Positions 47,145 to 55,671 of a DNA stretch of 64,000 nt are shown here, piece after piece. How positions within the stretch are numbered: position 1 is the first letter of the stretch; the number at the start of each line of letters is the position of its first letter. The notes below the pieces were generated by a model. The model was not told the origin of the DNA, did not search any database, and saw only the letters and a program-made list of their open reading frames with translations. Position numbers and translations under genes: made by a program. This stretch comes from Nonomuraea jabiensis (GTDB lineage: Bacteria; Actinomycetota; Actinomycetes; Streptosporangiales; Streptosporangiaceae), in assembly GCF_014204795.1 (NCBI RefSeq), contig NZ_JACHMB010000001.1, forward strand, positions 10,490,501-10,554,500. Direction: 5' to 3'.

Positions 47145-49318
47145 CCGGGGAGAAGGATCCGTCCGCCGGGCCGCTGCGCGCCGCGGCCCGCGAGCTGGTG
47201 GACATCGCGGTCACGATCCAGGACGCGGCGGCTCACGCCACCGCCGCGCTCACCGACGGCGCGCTGCTGAGCGCCCTGCCGCACGCCCCCTCGGCGGCCC
47301 GGCCCGCCTACCGCGCGCTGCTCCGGGCCACGACGAACGGTCAGGGCCTCGGGTGCACGTTCACCGGCGGCCGGCTGGCCACCGCGGCCGCCAAGGCCGG
47401 CGCCATGCTGGGGGCCGAGAGCCTGGCCGTACGCGTGCTGGCCACGTCGCTGCGGTTGCGCGTGGCGGCCGTGGCGATCGCTCACCCGGAGCTGATCGAG
47501 GACCCCATGCTGGCCCGGCTCATCGACGCGGCCGCCGCCGACCGCGATCTGGAGGCCGTCCGGGCCCTGCGCGCCCTGCTCAAGGACCGTGGTGCGGTGC
47601 GCGCCCTCAGCCAGCTCGCCCCGGTCTTCGGCGAGGTCCTCGCGCTGCGCGCACTGCTGGACGAGAACCCGCTCAACGACGCCGCCGCCTGGCTCATCGC
47701 GACGGGGAAGGGCTTCGCCACCGCCGATCCGATCACCGGGATGAGCAACAAGGCCATCGCGGTCCTCGACGTCGGGGAAGGCGCCGCGCGCCGGATCGAG
47801 CTGGCCGCGGCCGAGTCGGCCCGGCTGTGCACGCGGGGGTCGCTGCTCGGCTTCCTGGGCAACATCAGCACGATCGGCACCACCGGGCGGGCCCTCATCC
47901 AGAGCGTCGAAGGACCCGACGGTGTGATCCGCCACGTCCTGCAGGCTCCGGGCATGCGCGTGGGACGTCCCGACGGCGCCTCGCCCCAGGACCTGCTCGG
48001 CGCGTTCAGCAGCGCCGTCCTGGCCAGCAGCCCCTACAGCCGCGCCCTGGCCGAGGCCGTCGCCGACTACGGGCTGCCTGCGGGCGCCGAACTGGCGCTC
48101 GTCGGGCACAGCGCGGGCGGAGCGGCGATCATGAACCTGGCGCAGGACCCCGGCTTCTGCGCCCGTCACACGGTCACCCACGCCGTGGCCGTCGGCTCGC
48201 CCGTCGACTTCAAACGCCCCGCCGACCCGCGCATCTGGGTGGCCAGCGTCACCAACCAGCACGACATCATCCCCACCCTCGACGGGCAGGGCGCCGGCAC
48301 CTGCTTCGACCTGCATCCCGACTGGTACGTGGTCGATTACGGGGATTCCACCCACCTGTTCCCGCTCTGCCACAGCATCGAGCACTACCTCGCCAACCTC
48401 ACCGACGACCTGCCGGAGGCTCGCGATCTCATCGACGAGCGGCTCACGCCGTTCCGGGGGCAGGTCGTGCGTTCCCAGGCGTACCTGCTGTTCGACCGCC
48501 CGCCCGACCCGGGGGAATCGCCCTTCCTGACCGTGCCCACCCGCGCCGTGGACAGTCCTGAGGGAACCGTCGAGCTGCCGATCAGGTGCCGCGACGGCGA
48601 CGCGCTCACGGCGTACTTCGCCGCGCGCCCGGCGGCGGTGGCGGGCCTGCTGGAGGGCACGGGGCTCGGTCCCGCCGTACGGGTGGCGGGCCGGGCGCTG
48701 GTCGCCGTGCACGCCGCCTGGAACCGGCACACCAGTGCGGGCGGTTACGGGGAGTTGCAGGTCGGCGTCGTCGTGGCTGGCCCGTTCCGCCGACGCTCCC
48801 GCTCTTCCGTCCGGTCCGGCCTGCCGGGGCGAGGCTCCCGTCTTTCCGTCTGGCCCGACCTGCTGCGGGCGGCGGACCTGCGCCGCTCCGGCAGCTTCCT
48901 CGTCGGCTCCGCGGTCGACACCACGATCGTGCGCGCCCTCGGCCCGCGGCTGTGGGGCGGCGCGACGTACCTGACGCCCCTGGAACTCCGGCTCGGCACC
49001 CGGTCCGCCCACGTCAGCGCCGGTCAGATCCTCACCCTGCGTGGCAGGCTCGGCCCGGGACTGCCGCTGAGCGATCCCGGGCTGGTCGGCTACACCCGCG
49101 AGGCCGGTGCCGTGCTGCGGTCCTGCGTACGGGCCCGCGGGCAGGCCCGGCTGCACCCGGCGCCGTCACTGCGGCTGGTCGTCGAGCCGCAGTCGGCCCA
49201 CCCGCTGGCCGGCCGGCTGCGCGAGCTGGGGCTCGACGGCGCCCGCCCGCTGCTGTGCCTGTCGGCCACCACCCGCCAGACGCTCCGGGACGCCGCCGTC
49301 CCGGTGCCGCCCGCGTGA
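47141..49318 (+). CDS. Lipase fused to acetoacetate-decarboxylase-like domain
   Basis: A 725-residue protein. The first two-thirds is a lipase/acylhydrolase: an N-terminal helical region (1-200), then ELALVGHSAGGAAIMNLAQD with Ser324 in G-x-S-x-G, and later NQHDIIPTLDG and HLFPLCHSIEHYL as acid and His regions. Residues about 480-725 look like the acetoacetate-decarboxylase fold (SAGGYGELQVGVVVAG, residues 532-547, then DTTIVRALGPRLWGGATYL). The Schiff-base Lys that follows G-x-P in true decarboxylases is missing. It probably releases fatty acids from lipids for the COX-like enzyme, with the second domain binding or isomerising a product (inference). Confidence 0.85.
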   Translation: MTGEKDPSAGPLRAAARELVDIAVTIQDAAAHATAALTDGALLSALPHAPSAARPAYRALLRATTNGQGLGCTFTGGRLATAAAKAGAMLGAESLAVRVLATSLRLRVAAVAIAHPELIEDPMLARLIDAAAADRDLEAVRALRALLKDRGAVRALSQLAPVFGEVLALRALLDENPLNDAAAWLIATGKGFATADPITGMSNKAIAVLDVGEGAARRIELAAAESARLCTRGSLLGFLGNISTIGTTGRALIQSVEGPDGVIRHVLQAPGMRVGRPDGASPQDLLGAFSSAVLASSPYSRALAEAVADYGLPAGAELALVGHSAGGAAIMNLAQDPGFCARHTVTHAVAVGSPVDFKRPADPRIWVASVTNQHDIIPTLDGQGAGTCFDLHPDWYVVDYGDSTHLFPLCHSIEHYLANLTDDLPEARDLIDERLTPFRGQVVRSQAYLLFDRPPDPGESPFLTVPTRAVDSPEGTVELPIRCRDGDALTAYFAARPAAVAGLLEGTGLGPAVRVAGRALVAVHAAWNRHTSAGGYGELQVGVVVAGPFRRRSRSSVRSGLPGRGSRLSVWPDLLRAADLRRSGSFLVGSAVDTTIVRALGPRLWGGATYLTPLELRLGTRSAHVSAGQILTLRGRLGPGLPLSDPGLVGYTREAGAVLRSCVRARGQARLHPAPSLRLVVEPQSAHPLAGRLRELGLDGARPLLCLSATTRQTLRDAAVPVPPA

Positions 49319-49328
49319 CGGAGGAGCC

Positions 49329-49601
49329 ATGTCCGCCCGGATCGCCGCGATCCTCGCCCACGCCGAAGTCCTGCGTTCGGACGCCCGCGCTCTCGCCGCC
49401 TGCGCCGAGCGCCTGCGCGCGGTCGAGGCGGGGCTGCAGGCCGGCGGCGGGGCACCGCCCTGGCTGCACGCGTCGGTGACCGCCCACCTCGCCGCCTGCG
49501 CGGCGGCCGCCGCCGACCTGGAGACGGCCGCGCAGCGCCTGAGCCGCTACGCGGACGAGGCGACGCCGGGGAGACCCCTCAAGATCGTCCCGCGGCGCTG
49601 A
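49329..49601 (+). CDS. Small helical protein, last gene of COX-like operon
   Basis: A 90-residue all-helical protein: MSARIAAILAHAEVLRSDAR, AACAERLRAVEAGLQAGGG, HASVTAHLAACAAAAADLET. Two amphipathic helices flank a Gly-rich turn (WLH after it), a helical-hairpin layout somewhat like WXG100 proteins but without a WXG motif at the turn. GGAGGAG lies just before ATG 49329, and only 10 bases separate it from the lipase gene. It has no recognised family and may bind a partner enzyme. Confidence 0.7.
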   Translation: MSARIAAILAHAEVLRSDARALAACAERLRAVEAGLQAGGGAPPWLHASVTAHLAACAAAAADLETAAQRLSRYADEATPGRPLKIVPRR

Positions 49602-49729
49602 GCCGCCTGTCCGGGCGCCGGCCCCCGCCGCCGGGCCGGGCCAAAAGTCCGTTGAATGCCCTGTTGCCGCCCTGGTCCGCGCTGTTTCCCGTACTGAGAA
49701 TCAGTGCTGTGCACCCTGAGGAGGCGGAT

Positions 49730-50089
49730 ATGGCACACACTTTGCGGAAGCCGGCCATCGTCCTGAGCACGGCCGCCATGCTGGGCACGGCCATCGCGCT
49801 GGTGACGGGCGGGACCGCGAGCGCCGACCAGGCGTCGTCGGGCATGGCGCTCGCGGTCACCTGTGGAGACGGCTCGCTGTCAGGCGACTGGTACTTCGAA
49901 TCTTCGCACTACAACCCCAACGCGTGCGCCAAGTGCCAGGAGGCGGGCGCCAGGCTCGAGGCCACGGGTTACTGGCGCGCCTACTGCAAACGGCGGTACA
50001 ACCCGGCCGGCACGCTCACCCGGGTGGACCTCTATCGCTTCTGCCTGGCGTGCCGGAGCACCGAGGCGGCCCGCGCCGAGCGCCCCTGA
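49730..50089 (+). CDS. Small secreted cysteine-rich protein
   Basis: A 119-residue protein with a Sec signal peptide (MAHTLRKPAIVLSTAAMLGT, cleaved around the GTASA at residues 28-32). The mature domain has six cysteines (TCGDG, ACAKCQ, YCKRR, FCLACR) that could form three disulfides, with aromatic residues between. GAGGAGG lies 7 bases before ATG 49730. Its 3' end overlaps the convergent truncated MFS gene by 58 bases. Function unknown; compact disulfide-rich extracellular protein. Confidence 0.75.
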   Translation: MAHTLRKPAIVLSTAAMLGTAIALVTGGTASADQASSGMALAVTCGDGSLSGDWYFESSHYNPNACAKCQEAGARLEATGYWRAYCKRRYNPAGTLTRVDLYRFCLACRSTEAARAERP

Positions 50090-50880
50090 CGGGTGTCCGC
50101 CCCGCCCGCCCCGCGGGTGGCGGAGGTCGAGCCCGGCAGGTCGACCCGGGCGCGGTAGACGGGTCCGCCGCGTACCGCGAGCGGCACGAAGGTGCACAGG
50201 ATCCCGGTCCCCCCGGCCGACGCGGCGAACACCGCGGCCGGCCACATCAGGTACGGCGAGCGCAGGCCCGCCAGCACCCCCGCGGCCCGCCCGGCGACCG
50301 CCGGACGGCCCGGCAGGAACGGGACGGTGAGGACGGACAGCACGGGGACGGCGGCGGTGGCGACGAAGACGGCCTCATAGCCCGCGACCTGCGCGAGCCA
50401 GGTGCCGGCGGGCAGCGCCAGGAGCGCGCTGACCCCGCTGACCAGGCCCACCAGCGCGAGCCCCTCACCGCGCCGCTCGGCGGGCAGCAGCTCTGCGGTG
50501 AGCGCGCCGCCCGCCACGACCGTGACCGCGAAGCCGAGGCCGCGCAGCGCGCTGACGGCGATGACGGCCGCGGCGTCCGAGGACGTCAGCAGCACGAGGG
50601 TGGGCCCGCCCAACGCGACGTGGCCCAGGCCGAGCGCCCACCGGTAGCCGAGCCTGGCCACCAGGGCCGGTGCCGCCAGTTCGACGGCCACGGTGGTCAC
50701 CAGGAGCGCGGCGTTCGCGGCGCCGGCGGCGGTGGCGCCCGCCGACCGCTCGGCGTACTCGGGAACGACGGCGAACGGCAGGAAGAACCCGATCGACGAG
50801 GCCACCACGGTGGCCATCCGCACCAGCAGCGCGCCGGTGACGATCGGCGGGCGCGCCGCCGTACGGGTGGTGGTGATCAT
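50032..50880 (-). pseudogene. C-terminally truncated MFS transporter
   Basis: The first 250 or so residues look like an MFS exporter: LLVRMATVVASSIGFFLPFA, MFS motif-A-type region around ALVARLGYRWALGLGHVALG, and LPAERRGEGLALVGLVSGV. About eight hydrophobic segments are present. After VPLAVRGGPVYRARVDLPG the sequence becomes Ser/Arg/Gly-rich and stops at 282 residues, whereas the family needs about 400. A deletion or frameshift seems to have removed the last four membrane helices. The frame then runs through the opposite end of the secreted Cys-rich gene. It overlaps the SRPBCC gene by ATGA (50877-50880). Confidence 0.65.
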
Positions 50881-51344
50881 GGCCGCGGCTCCCCTCCTGC
50901 GGTGTGCCCGCCGAGCTCCGCCTCCAGCGACTTCAGCGCGTTGCGCATGTGCTGCTCGAGCTGGGAGGTGTCGTGCTCGGTGAGGAAGGCGGCCTGCTCG
51001 GTGTGGACGAGCCTGGTGCCCCGTCCGTGCCGGACGAACTCGATCGTGGCCAGCGAGACCAGGACGCGTACCTGGTCGAGCAGCACGTCGTAGCTGTAGA
51101 CGATGCGTTTGCTCGGCACGATGTCGAGGTAGCGGGCCTGGACCGTGTGCGCGGGGCCGTCGGTCCGGGTGCCGTGGTACCGCTCCACTCCGTCGACGCG
51201 GAAGTCCAGGTCGAGGCGCGGGTTCCAGCCGGGGGGACCGCCGGCCCAGCGGGCCTTGACGGCCGGGTCGGCCCAGGCGGAGAAGACCTCGACCGGCGGG
51301 ACGGCGTAGACGTGCGCGGCCACGAGGGTGGCGTGCTTGATCAT
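50877..51344 (-). CDS. SRPBCC/AHSA1-type protein
   Basis: A 155-residue START/AHA1-like domain: VPPVEVFSAWADPAVKARWA, then WNPRLDLDFRVDGVERYHGT, YLDIVPSKRIVYSYD and a C-terminal helix TEQAAFLTEHDTSQLEQHMR. These are the standard blocks of the activator-of-Hsp90-homologue family, which binds hydrophobic ligands. In bacteria it is often paired with ArsR regulators; none is adjacent here. ATG 51344 has GAGAGG upstream. It overlaps the truncated MFS gene. Confidence 0.85.
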   Translation of the reverse strand: MIKHATLVAAHVYAVPPVEVFSAWADPAVKARWAGGPPGWNPRLDLDFRVDGVERYHGTRTDGPAHTVQARYLDIVPSKRIVYSYDVLLDQVRVLVSLATIEFVRHGRGTRLVHTEQAAFLTEHDTSQLEQHMRNALKSLEAELGGHTAGGEPRP

Positions 51345-51556
51345 GGGAGCCTCTCGTTGTCCGTTCGCTGCCTGCGACTTTGACCTGCCGCAACCGGCCT
51401 GGACATCCGTGCGGGCCCCCTGATCGCCACGGAGGGGGTACGGATTCGCCGCGGAAGGAGCACGGGGTGGGGAGCACGTGCGAGTCGGCGAACCGCGGAT
51501 TGTGGCACTGCTCCGCCGCCCGGCCCGCACCGGCCGGGCAGGGTCGCGGCGGAGTG

Positions 51557-52459
51557 CTAATGCCTGGTGACGGCGGCGTGGACCGGATCGTCGATCCCCG
51601 TGCGGACCCGGGCCTCGGCGATCCTGGCCAGCGCCGCGCGCGCCTCGGACCGCCTGCCCTCCGGCCGCATGGCCGGTACGGGGTCGAACAGCGTCACTTC
51701 GACGACCAGGTCACGGGTCCCGGCCACCCGGACGATGGAGGCGAGCAGCGAGTCGTCACCGACGTAGCAGGCGCGGGTCGAGGTGGCCGTCCCTTCGCGG
51801 TAGCGCAGCGTGGCCGGGCGGACCGCGGCACCGGTGTCGACGGCCGCCTGGAACACCGCCGGCCGGAAGCGTCCCATGCCCCGCCCGCACCACGTGGTGC
51901 CCTCGGGGAAGGCGACGACGGTGTCGCCCTCCCTGAGCGCGTCCGCGACCGCCGCGACGGCCGAGGGCAGCGCGGAGAGCCGTTCCCGGTCGATGAACAG
52001 CGCCCCCGAGCCCCTCGCCAGCGTGCGGATGACCGGCCACTCGCCGATCTCGCGCTTGGCCAGCGGCCGCGACGGCAGCGTGGCCGCGACCACCAGCGGG
52101 TCGAGCCAGGACACGTGGTTGGCCACGACCAGGGCGCCCCTGTCCGGAGCGGCCGGGGCGCCAGTGACCTCGAGCCGGATCCCGAGCGCGCGCAGGAGCA
52201 GCCGCGCCCAGGCCCTGGTCAGCCTCGCCCGCCACGCCGTCCGTACCCGCCCCACCAGGGACACCGGCACCCCGGCGAGCACCACGAGGAGCGCGGCGCA
52301 CAGCCGGGCGGCCAGGCGGACGGGCCCGGTCGCGCGGGCGGCGGGCGCCAGGCACGCCTGCGCGGTGCAGGGGCCGGACGGACGCCAGGGGTCGGGGGCG
52401 GCCGGCGGAGCCGGAACCAGAACCGGGGCCGGGGTCAGGGTCTGAACGGCCGTGTTCAC
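51557..52459 (-). CDS. olsA: 1-acylglycerol-3-phosphate/lyso-ornithine-lipid O-acyltransferase (PlsC family)
   Basis: Transfers a second acyl chain to lyso-ornithine lipid (OlsA role) or lysophosphatidic acid. A 300-residue membrane-associated PlsC protein: after a Pro-rich N-terminus and one hydrophobic segment it has NHVSWLDPLVVAA (H-x4-D), the glycerol-phosphate site FPEGTTWCG and GALFIDRERL. Its GTG start overlaps the stop of the OlsB-like gene (GTGA, 52456-52459). The OlsB-OlsA order is the typical ornithine-lipid operon. OlsA versus a general acyltransferase is decided by context only. Confidence 0.82.
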   Translation of the reverse strand: MNTAVQTLTPAPVLVPAPPAAPDPWRPSGPCTAQACLAPAARATGPVRLAARLCAALLVVLAGVPVSLVGRVRTAWRARLTRAWARLLLRALGIRLEVTGAPAAPDRGALVVANHVSWLDPLVVAATLPSRPLAKREIGEWPVIRTLARGSGALFIDRERLSALPSAVAAVADALREGDTVVAFPEGTTWCGRGMGRFRPAVFQAAVDTGAAVRPATLRYREGTATSTRACYVGDDSLLASIVRVAGTRDLVVEVTLFDPVPAMRPEGRRSEARAALARIAEARVRTGIDDPVHAAVTRH

Positions 52460-53172
52460 AGCGGCTCTCCCAGGAAGTGGCGCAGGTAGCGGGTGTTCAC
52501 GTTGGCCATCGAGAGCAGCACGAAGAAGTCGGCGGTGCCGAAGTCCCGGTCGTGCGCGGGCGCCCCGCACACCCACGACCCCAGCCGCAGGTAGCCGCGC
52601 AGGAGGGCGGGCGGCACGAACCGGTCGGAGCGCGCCACGCCCCGGGGACGCCACGGCGTGCGCGGCGTGACCCGGTACTCCTCCGGCCCGAGCGGCACCC
52701 GATCCACCACGGCGGCGGCCACCGCGCCCGCGTCGTCGAGCGGCACCGAGCAGCAGCCCGCCAGCCACTGGTGACCGCCGGCGACCATGTAGCGCGCGAT
52801 GCCCGCCCACATCAGCGCGACGACCGCGCCGCCCCGGTGGTCGGGGTGCACGCACGTACGGCCCGCCTCGACCAGCCCCTTCCGGAGGGGCGCGAGCCTG
52901 GCCAGGTCGAACTCGCCGTCGGAGTAGAGCCGCTCCGTGCGCCCCGGGGGAAGCAGCCGGTAGGTGCCCACGACCTCGCGGCCGTCGCGCACGAGGAGGT
53001 GGTCGCAGTACGCGTCGAACCTGTCCACGTCGAGGCCGGAGACCGGGCTGTCGAGCCGCGCCCCCATCTCCTCGGCGAAGACCTCGTGCCGCAGCCGCTG
53101 CGCGGCCTGGACGTCGGCGGGGCTGGTGGCCATGCCGATCGTGTAGCGACCGGTGTCAAGAGAGATCGTCAT
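52456..53172 (-). CDS. olsB: OlsB-like N-acyltransferase (ornithine lipid synthesis, step 1)
   Basis: Transfers a 3-hydroxyacyl group to the alpha-amine of ornithine. The 238-residue GNAT-like protein shows the OlsB pattern: AAQRLRHEVFAEEMGARLDS, DRFDAYCDHLLVRD, GRTCVHPDHRGGAVVALMWA and GCCSVPLDDAG. It closes with ANVNTRYLRHF. A PlsC-type gene follows with a 4-base overlap. Ornithine lipids replace phospholipids under phosphate limitation, so this operon may be phosphate-regulated, but no obvious Pho box was seen. Confidence 0.87.
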   Translation of the reverse strand: MTISLDTGRYTIGMATSPADVQAAQRLRHEVFAEEMGARLDSPVSGLDVDRFDAYCDHLLVRDGREVVGTYRLLPPGRTERLYSDGEFDLARLAPLRKGLVEAGRTCVHPDHRGGAVVALMWAGIARYMVAGGHQWLAGCCSVPLDDAGAVAAAVVDRVPLGPEEYRVTPRTPWRPRGVARSDRFVPPALLRGYLRLGSWVCGAPAHDRDFGTADFFVLLSMANVNTRYLRHFLGEPL

Positions 53173-53362
53173 GGGCGCGGGTCCTTCCCTGAAAGCGTCT
53201 CACGCCTATGTCGACATGCGGAAATGACGTCCGAACCGCACATCGGGGTCAGCGAGGCGACCGCGTGGTGAACCTCGCACGCGCGCGACAAATCGCTTTC
53301 TCCACCCGGCCCCGGTTCACTACACTCGCCACTGATCGTCGACGAGGGAGAGGAGTACGGCC

Positions 53363-53470
53363 GTGCGCCACAGCACCGCTGCCGTCGTCCCCCCGTCGCG
53401 CCACGAGGTGATCCTGGTGTCTCCGTCGCCCCGGTGCCGGCTGCGCGGCCGCCACTGGACGACGCCCTGA
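53363..53470 (+). CDS. Possible 35-residue leader peptide upstream of EF-G paralogue
   Basis: A short frame starts at GTG 53363, preceded by GAGGGAGAGGAG, a very strong ribosome-binding site, and TACACT at 53331-53336 as a possible -10. It encodes MRHSTAAVVPPSRHEVILVS and ends at 53470, 77 bases before the translation-factor gene. Leader peptides before ribosome-associated resistance or translation-factor genes can control them by attenuation. This role is inferred from position; no alternative hairpins were computed. Confidence 0.4.
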   Translation: MRHSTAAVVPPSRHEVILVSPSPRCRLRGRHWTTP

Positions 53471-53547
53471 CGACACCCGCCTCCTGGCCTTCCGTCAGGG
53501 GAATCGCGCTGTCCTGCTGAACAATCCTCCTGAAAGGGTTTTGGGCT

Positions 53548-55590
53548 GTGCGCCCCCGAATACCTGACAACCCCCTTGCCATCGTCCGCAACCTCGGCAT
53601 CCTCGCCCACGTCGACGCGGGCAAGACCACCGTCACCGAGCGCATGCTGTACCTGGCCGGTGCCACGTACAAGCGCGGCGAGGTGCACGACGGCACCACC
53701 GTCACCGACTTCGACCCCATGGAGCGCGACCGCGGCATCACGATCTTCGCCGCCGCGGTGAGCTGCGCCTGGGACGGGCACCGCGTCAACCTGATCGACA
53801 CCCCCGGCCACGTCGACTTCTCCGACGAGGTGGAGCGCTCGCTGCGGGTGCTCGACGGGGCGATCGCGGTGTTCGACGCCGTCGCGGGCGTCGAGCCGCA
53901 GAGCGAGAGCGTGTGGCGGCTGGCCGACCGGTACGGCGTGCCGCGCATCGCGTTCGTCAACAAGCTCGACCGGGCCGGCGCCGACCTGGACACGGCCGTC
54001 GAGTCGATCCGCCGCCGGCTGCACAAGGCCCCGCTGGTGGTCCAGCTGCCGATCGGGCAGGAGGACCGCTTCACCGGGGTCGTCGACCTGGTGCGGATGC
54101 GGGCGCTGGTGTGGGCCGACGGGGTGTGCTCCGCCGGGCCGGTGCCGGAGGACCTGCTGGCGCAGGCGCGGCGGCGGCGCCGGCTGCTCGAGGAGTCGGT
54201 GGCCGAGCTGCACGCCGGCGCGCTGGAGGAGTTCTGCGCGCGGCCGTCGATGTCGGACGAGACGCTGGCCGGCGCGCTGCGCGACCTCACGCTCAGCGGC
54301 GCGGGCCTGGTGGTGCTCTGCGGGTCGGCCTACCGCGACCGCGGGATCGAGCCGCTGCTCGACGCCGTGGTGGCGTACCTGCCGTCGCCGCTGGACGTGC
54401 CGCCGGTGCGGGGCGAGGACGGCGCGGAACGGGCCGCCGACCCGCGGGCGCCGCTGGCGGCGCTGGCCTTCAAGGTGAACGCCACCGCCACCGGGCGGCT
54501 GACGTTCGTGCGGGTCTACTCGGGAACGATGCGGAAGGGGGACACGGTGCTTGTCACGGGGCTTGTCACGGGGCTGGACACCGGCGCGGGGCGCACGGAG
54601 CGCGTCAGCCGCATCCTGCGGGTGCAGGCCGACCGGCACACCGAGGTGGACCTGGCGGTGGCCGGGGACATCGTCGCGGTCGTCGGCCTGAAGTCGGCCC
54701 GCCTCGGGACGACGCTGTGCGCGCCCGGCGCGCCGCTGGTGCTCGAACCCCCGAGCACGGCCGAGCCGGTGGTGTCGGTGGCGGTCGAGGCCCGCAGGAG
54801 CACCGACGCCGACCGGCTGGCCTCCGGGCTGGCGCGGCTGGCCGAGGAGGATCCGTCGCTGGCGGTCCGTACGGACGCCGAGACCGGGCAGACGCTGCTG
54901 TCCGGGATGGGCGAGCTGCACCTGGAGGTCGCGGTGGACAAGCTCCGGCGCGAGCACGTCATGGACGTCTCCGTGGGCCGCCCGCAGGTGGCCCACCGGG
55001 AGACGGTCGTGCGCGGCGTGTCCGGGCTGCTGTACCGGCACGTCAAGCAGGACGGCGGCGCCGGGCAGTTCGCCCACGTCGTGCTGGACGTGGAGCCGCT
55101 GGACGGCGGGGACTTCGAGTTCGCCTCGACCGTCGTCGGCGGCCGGGTGCCGCGCGAGTACGTGCGCGCGGTCGAGGCCGGCTGCCGCGACGCCCTGGCC
55201 GACGGCCCGCTCGGCGGCCACCCGGTGACCGGCCTGCGGGTCACGCTGACCGACGGGGCCACCCATCCGAAGGACTCCTCGGACCTGGCGTTCCGCACGG
55301 CGGGGCGGCTCGGGCTGCGCGAGGCGCTGCGGGCCAGTGCCATGCAGCTGCTGGAGCCGGTGGTGGAGGTCACGGTCACCGTGCCCGGCGACGCGGCCGG
55401 CGGCGTGCTCGGCGACCTGGCCGCCAGGCGCGGCCGGATCTCGGGCTCGTCGGCGCGGGGCGGGACGGTGGTGATCACCGCCGTGGTGCCGCTGGCCGAG
55501 GTGTTCGGGTACGCGACCCGGCTGCGCAGCCGTACGCAGGGCCGTGGCACGTTCACCACCAGGCCCGCCGGTTACGCCCCGGCCCGGTAG
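53548..55590 (+). CDS. Elongation-factor-G paralogue (EF-G2-like translational GTPase)
   Basis: A 680-residue translational GTPase. The G-domain motifs are ILAHVDAGKTT (residues 18-28, P-loop), DRGITI (switch I), DTPGHVDF (switch II) and NKLDRAGA (G4). The later domains follow EF-G (VEPQSESVWRLADRYGVPRI, GQTLLSGMGELHLEV, MQLLEPVVEVTVTVPG, RTQGRGTFTTRP). It is nearer EF-G than TetM, so tetracycline protection is possible but not indicated. Domain II contains an in-frame 12-base duplication (54550-54573) giving LVTGLVTG. The start GTG 53548 has GAAAGGG upstream. It may act under ribosome stress. Confidence 0.88.
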   Translation: MRPRIPDNPLAIVRNLGILAHVDAGKTTVTERMLYLAGATYKRGEVHDGTTVTDFDPMERDRGITIFAAAVSCAWDGHRVNLIDTPGHVDFSDEVERSLRVLDGAIAVFDAVAGVEPQSESVWRLADRYGVPRIAFVNKLDRAGADLDTAVESIRRRLHKAPLVVQLPIGQEDRFTGVVDLVRMRALVWADGVCSAGPVPEDLLAQARRRRRLLEESVAELHAGALEEFCARPSMSDETLAGALRDLTLSGAGLVVLCGSAYRDRGIEPLLDAVVAYLPSPLDVPPVRGEDGAERAADPRAPLAALAFKVNATATGRLTFVRVYSGTMRKGDTVLVTGLVTGLDTGAGRTERVSRILRVQADRHTEVDLAVAGDIVAVVGLKSARLGTTLCAPGAPLVLEPPSTAEPVVSVAVEARRSTDADRLASGLARLAEEDPSLAVRTDAETGQTLLSGMGELHLEVAVDKLRREHVMDVSVGRPQVAHRETVVRGVSGLLYRHVKQDGGAGQFAHVVLDVEPLDGGDFEFASTVVGGRVPREYVRAVEAGCRDALADGPLGGHPVTGLRVTLTDGATHPKDSSDLAFRTAGRLGLREALRASAMQLLEPVVEVTVTVPGDAAGGVLGDLAARRGRISGSSARGGTVVITAVVPLAEVFGYATRLRSRTQGRGTFTTRPAGYAPAR

Positions 55591-55671
55591 GGGCGGCCGG
55601 GCGACGCCCGCAGGCCGGACCTGCGGGCGGCGCCTGCCGGGGGAGGCGATCGGATCGGCCATAGTGTGACC

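Noticed and set aside
45773..49318. A 1,181-codon plus-strand frame through the COX-like gene and into the lipase gene
   Set aside because: Its first 430 or so codons are an out-of-frame reading of the COX-like gene; only the part from 47141 is the real lipase.
53548..55590. Tet(M)/OtrA-type tetracycline-resistance protein
   Set aside because: The sequence follows EF-G blocks throughout (VEPQSESVW, QGRGTF) rather than the Tet-specific ones. Ribosome protection is only kept as a possibility.
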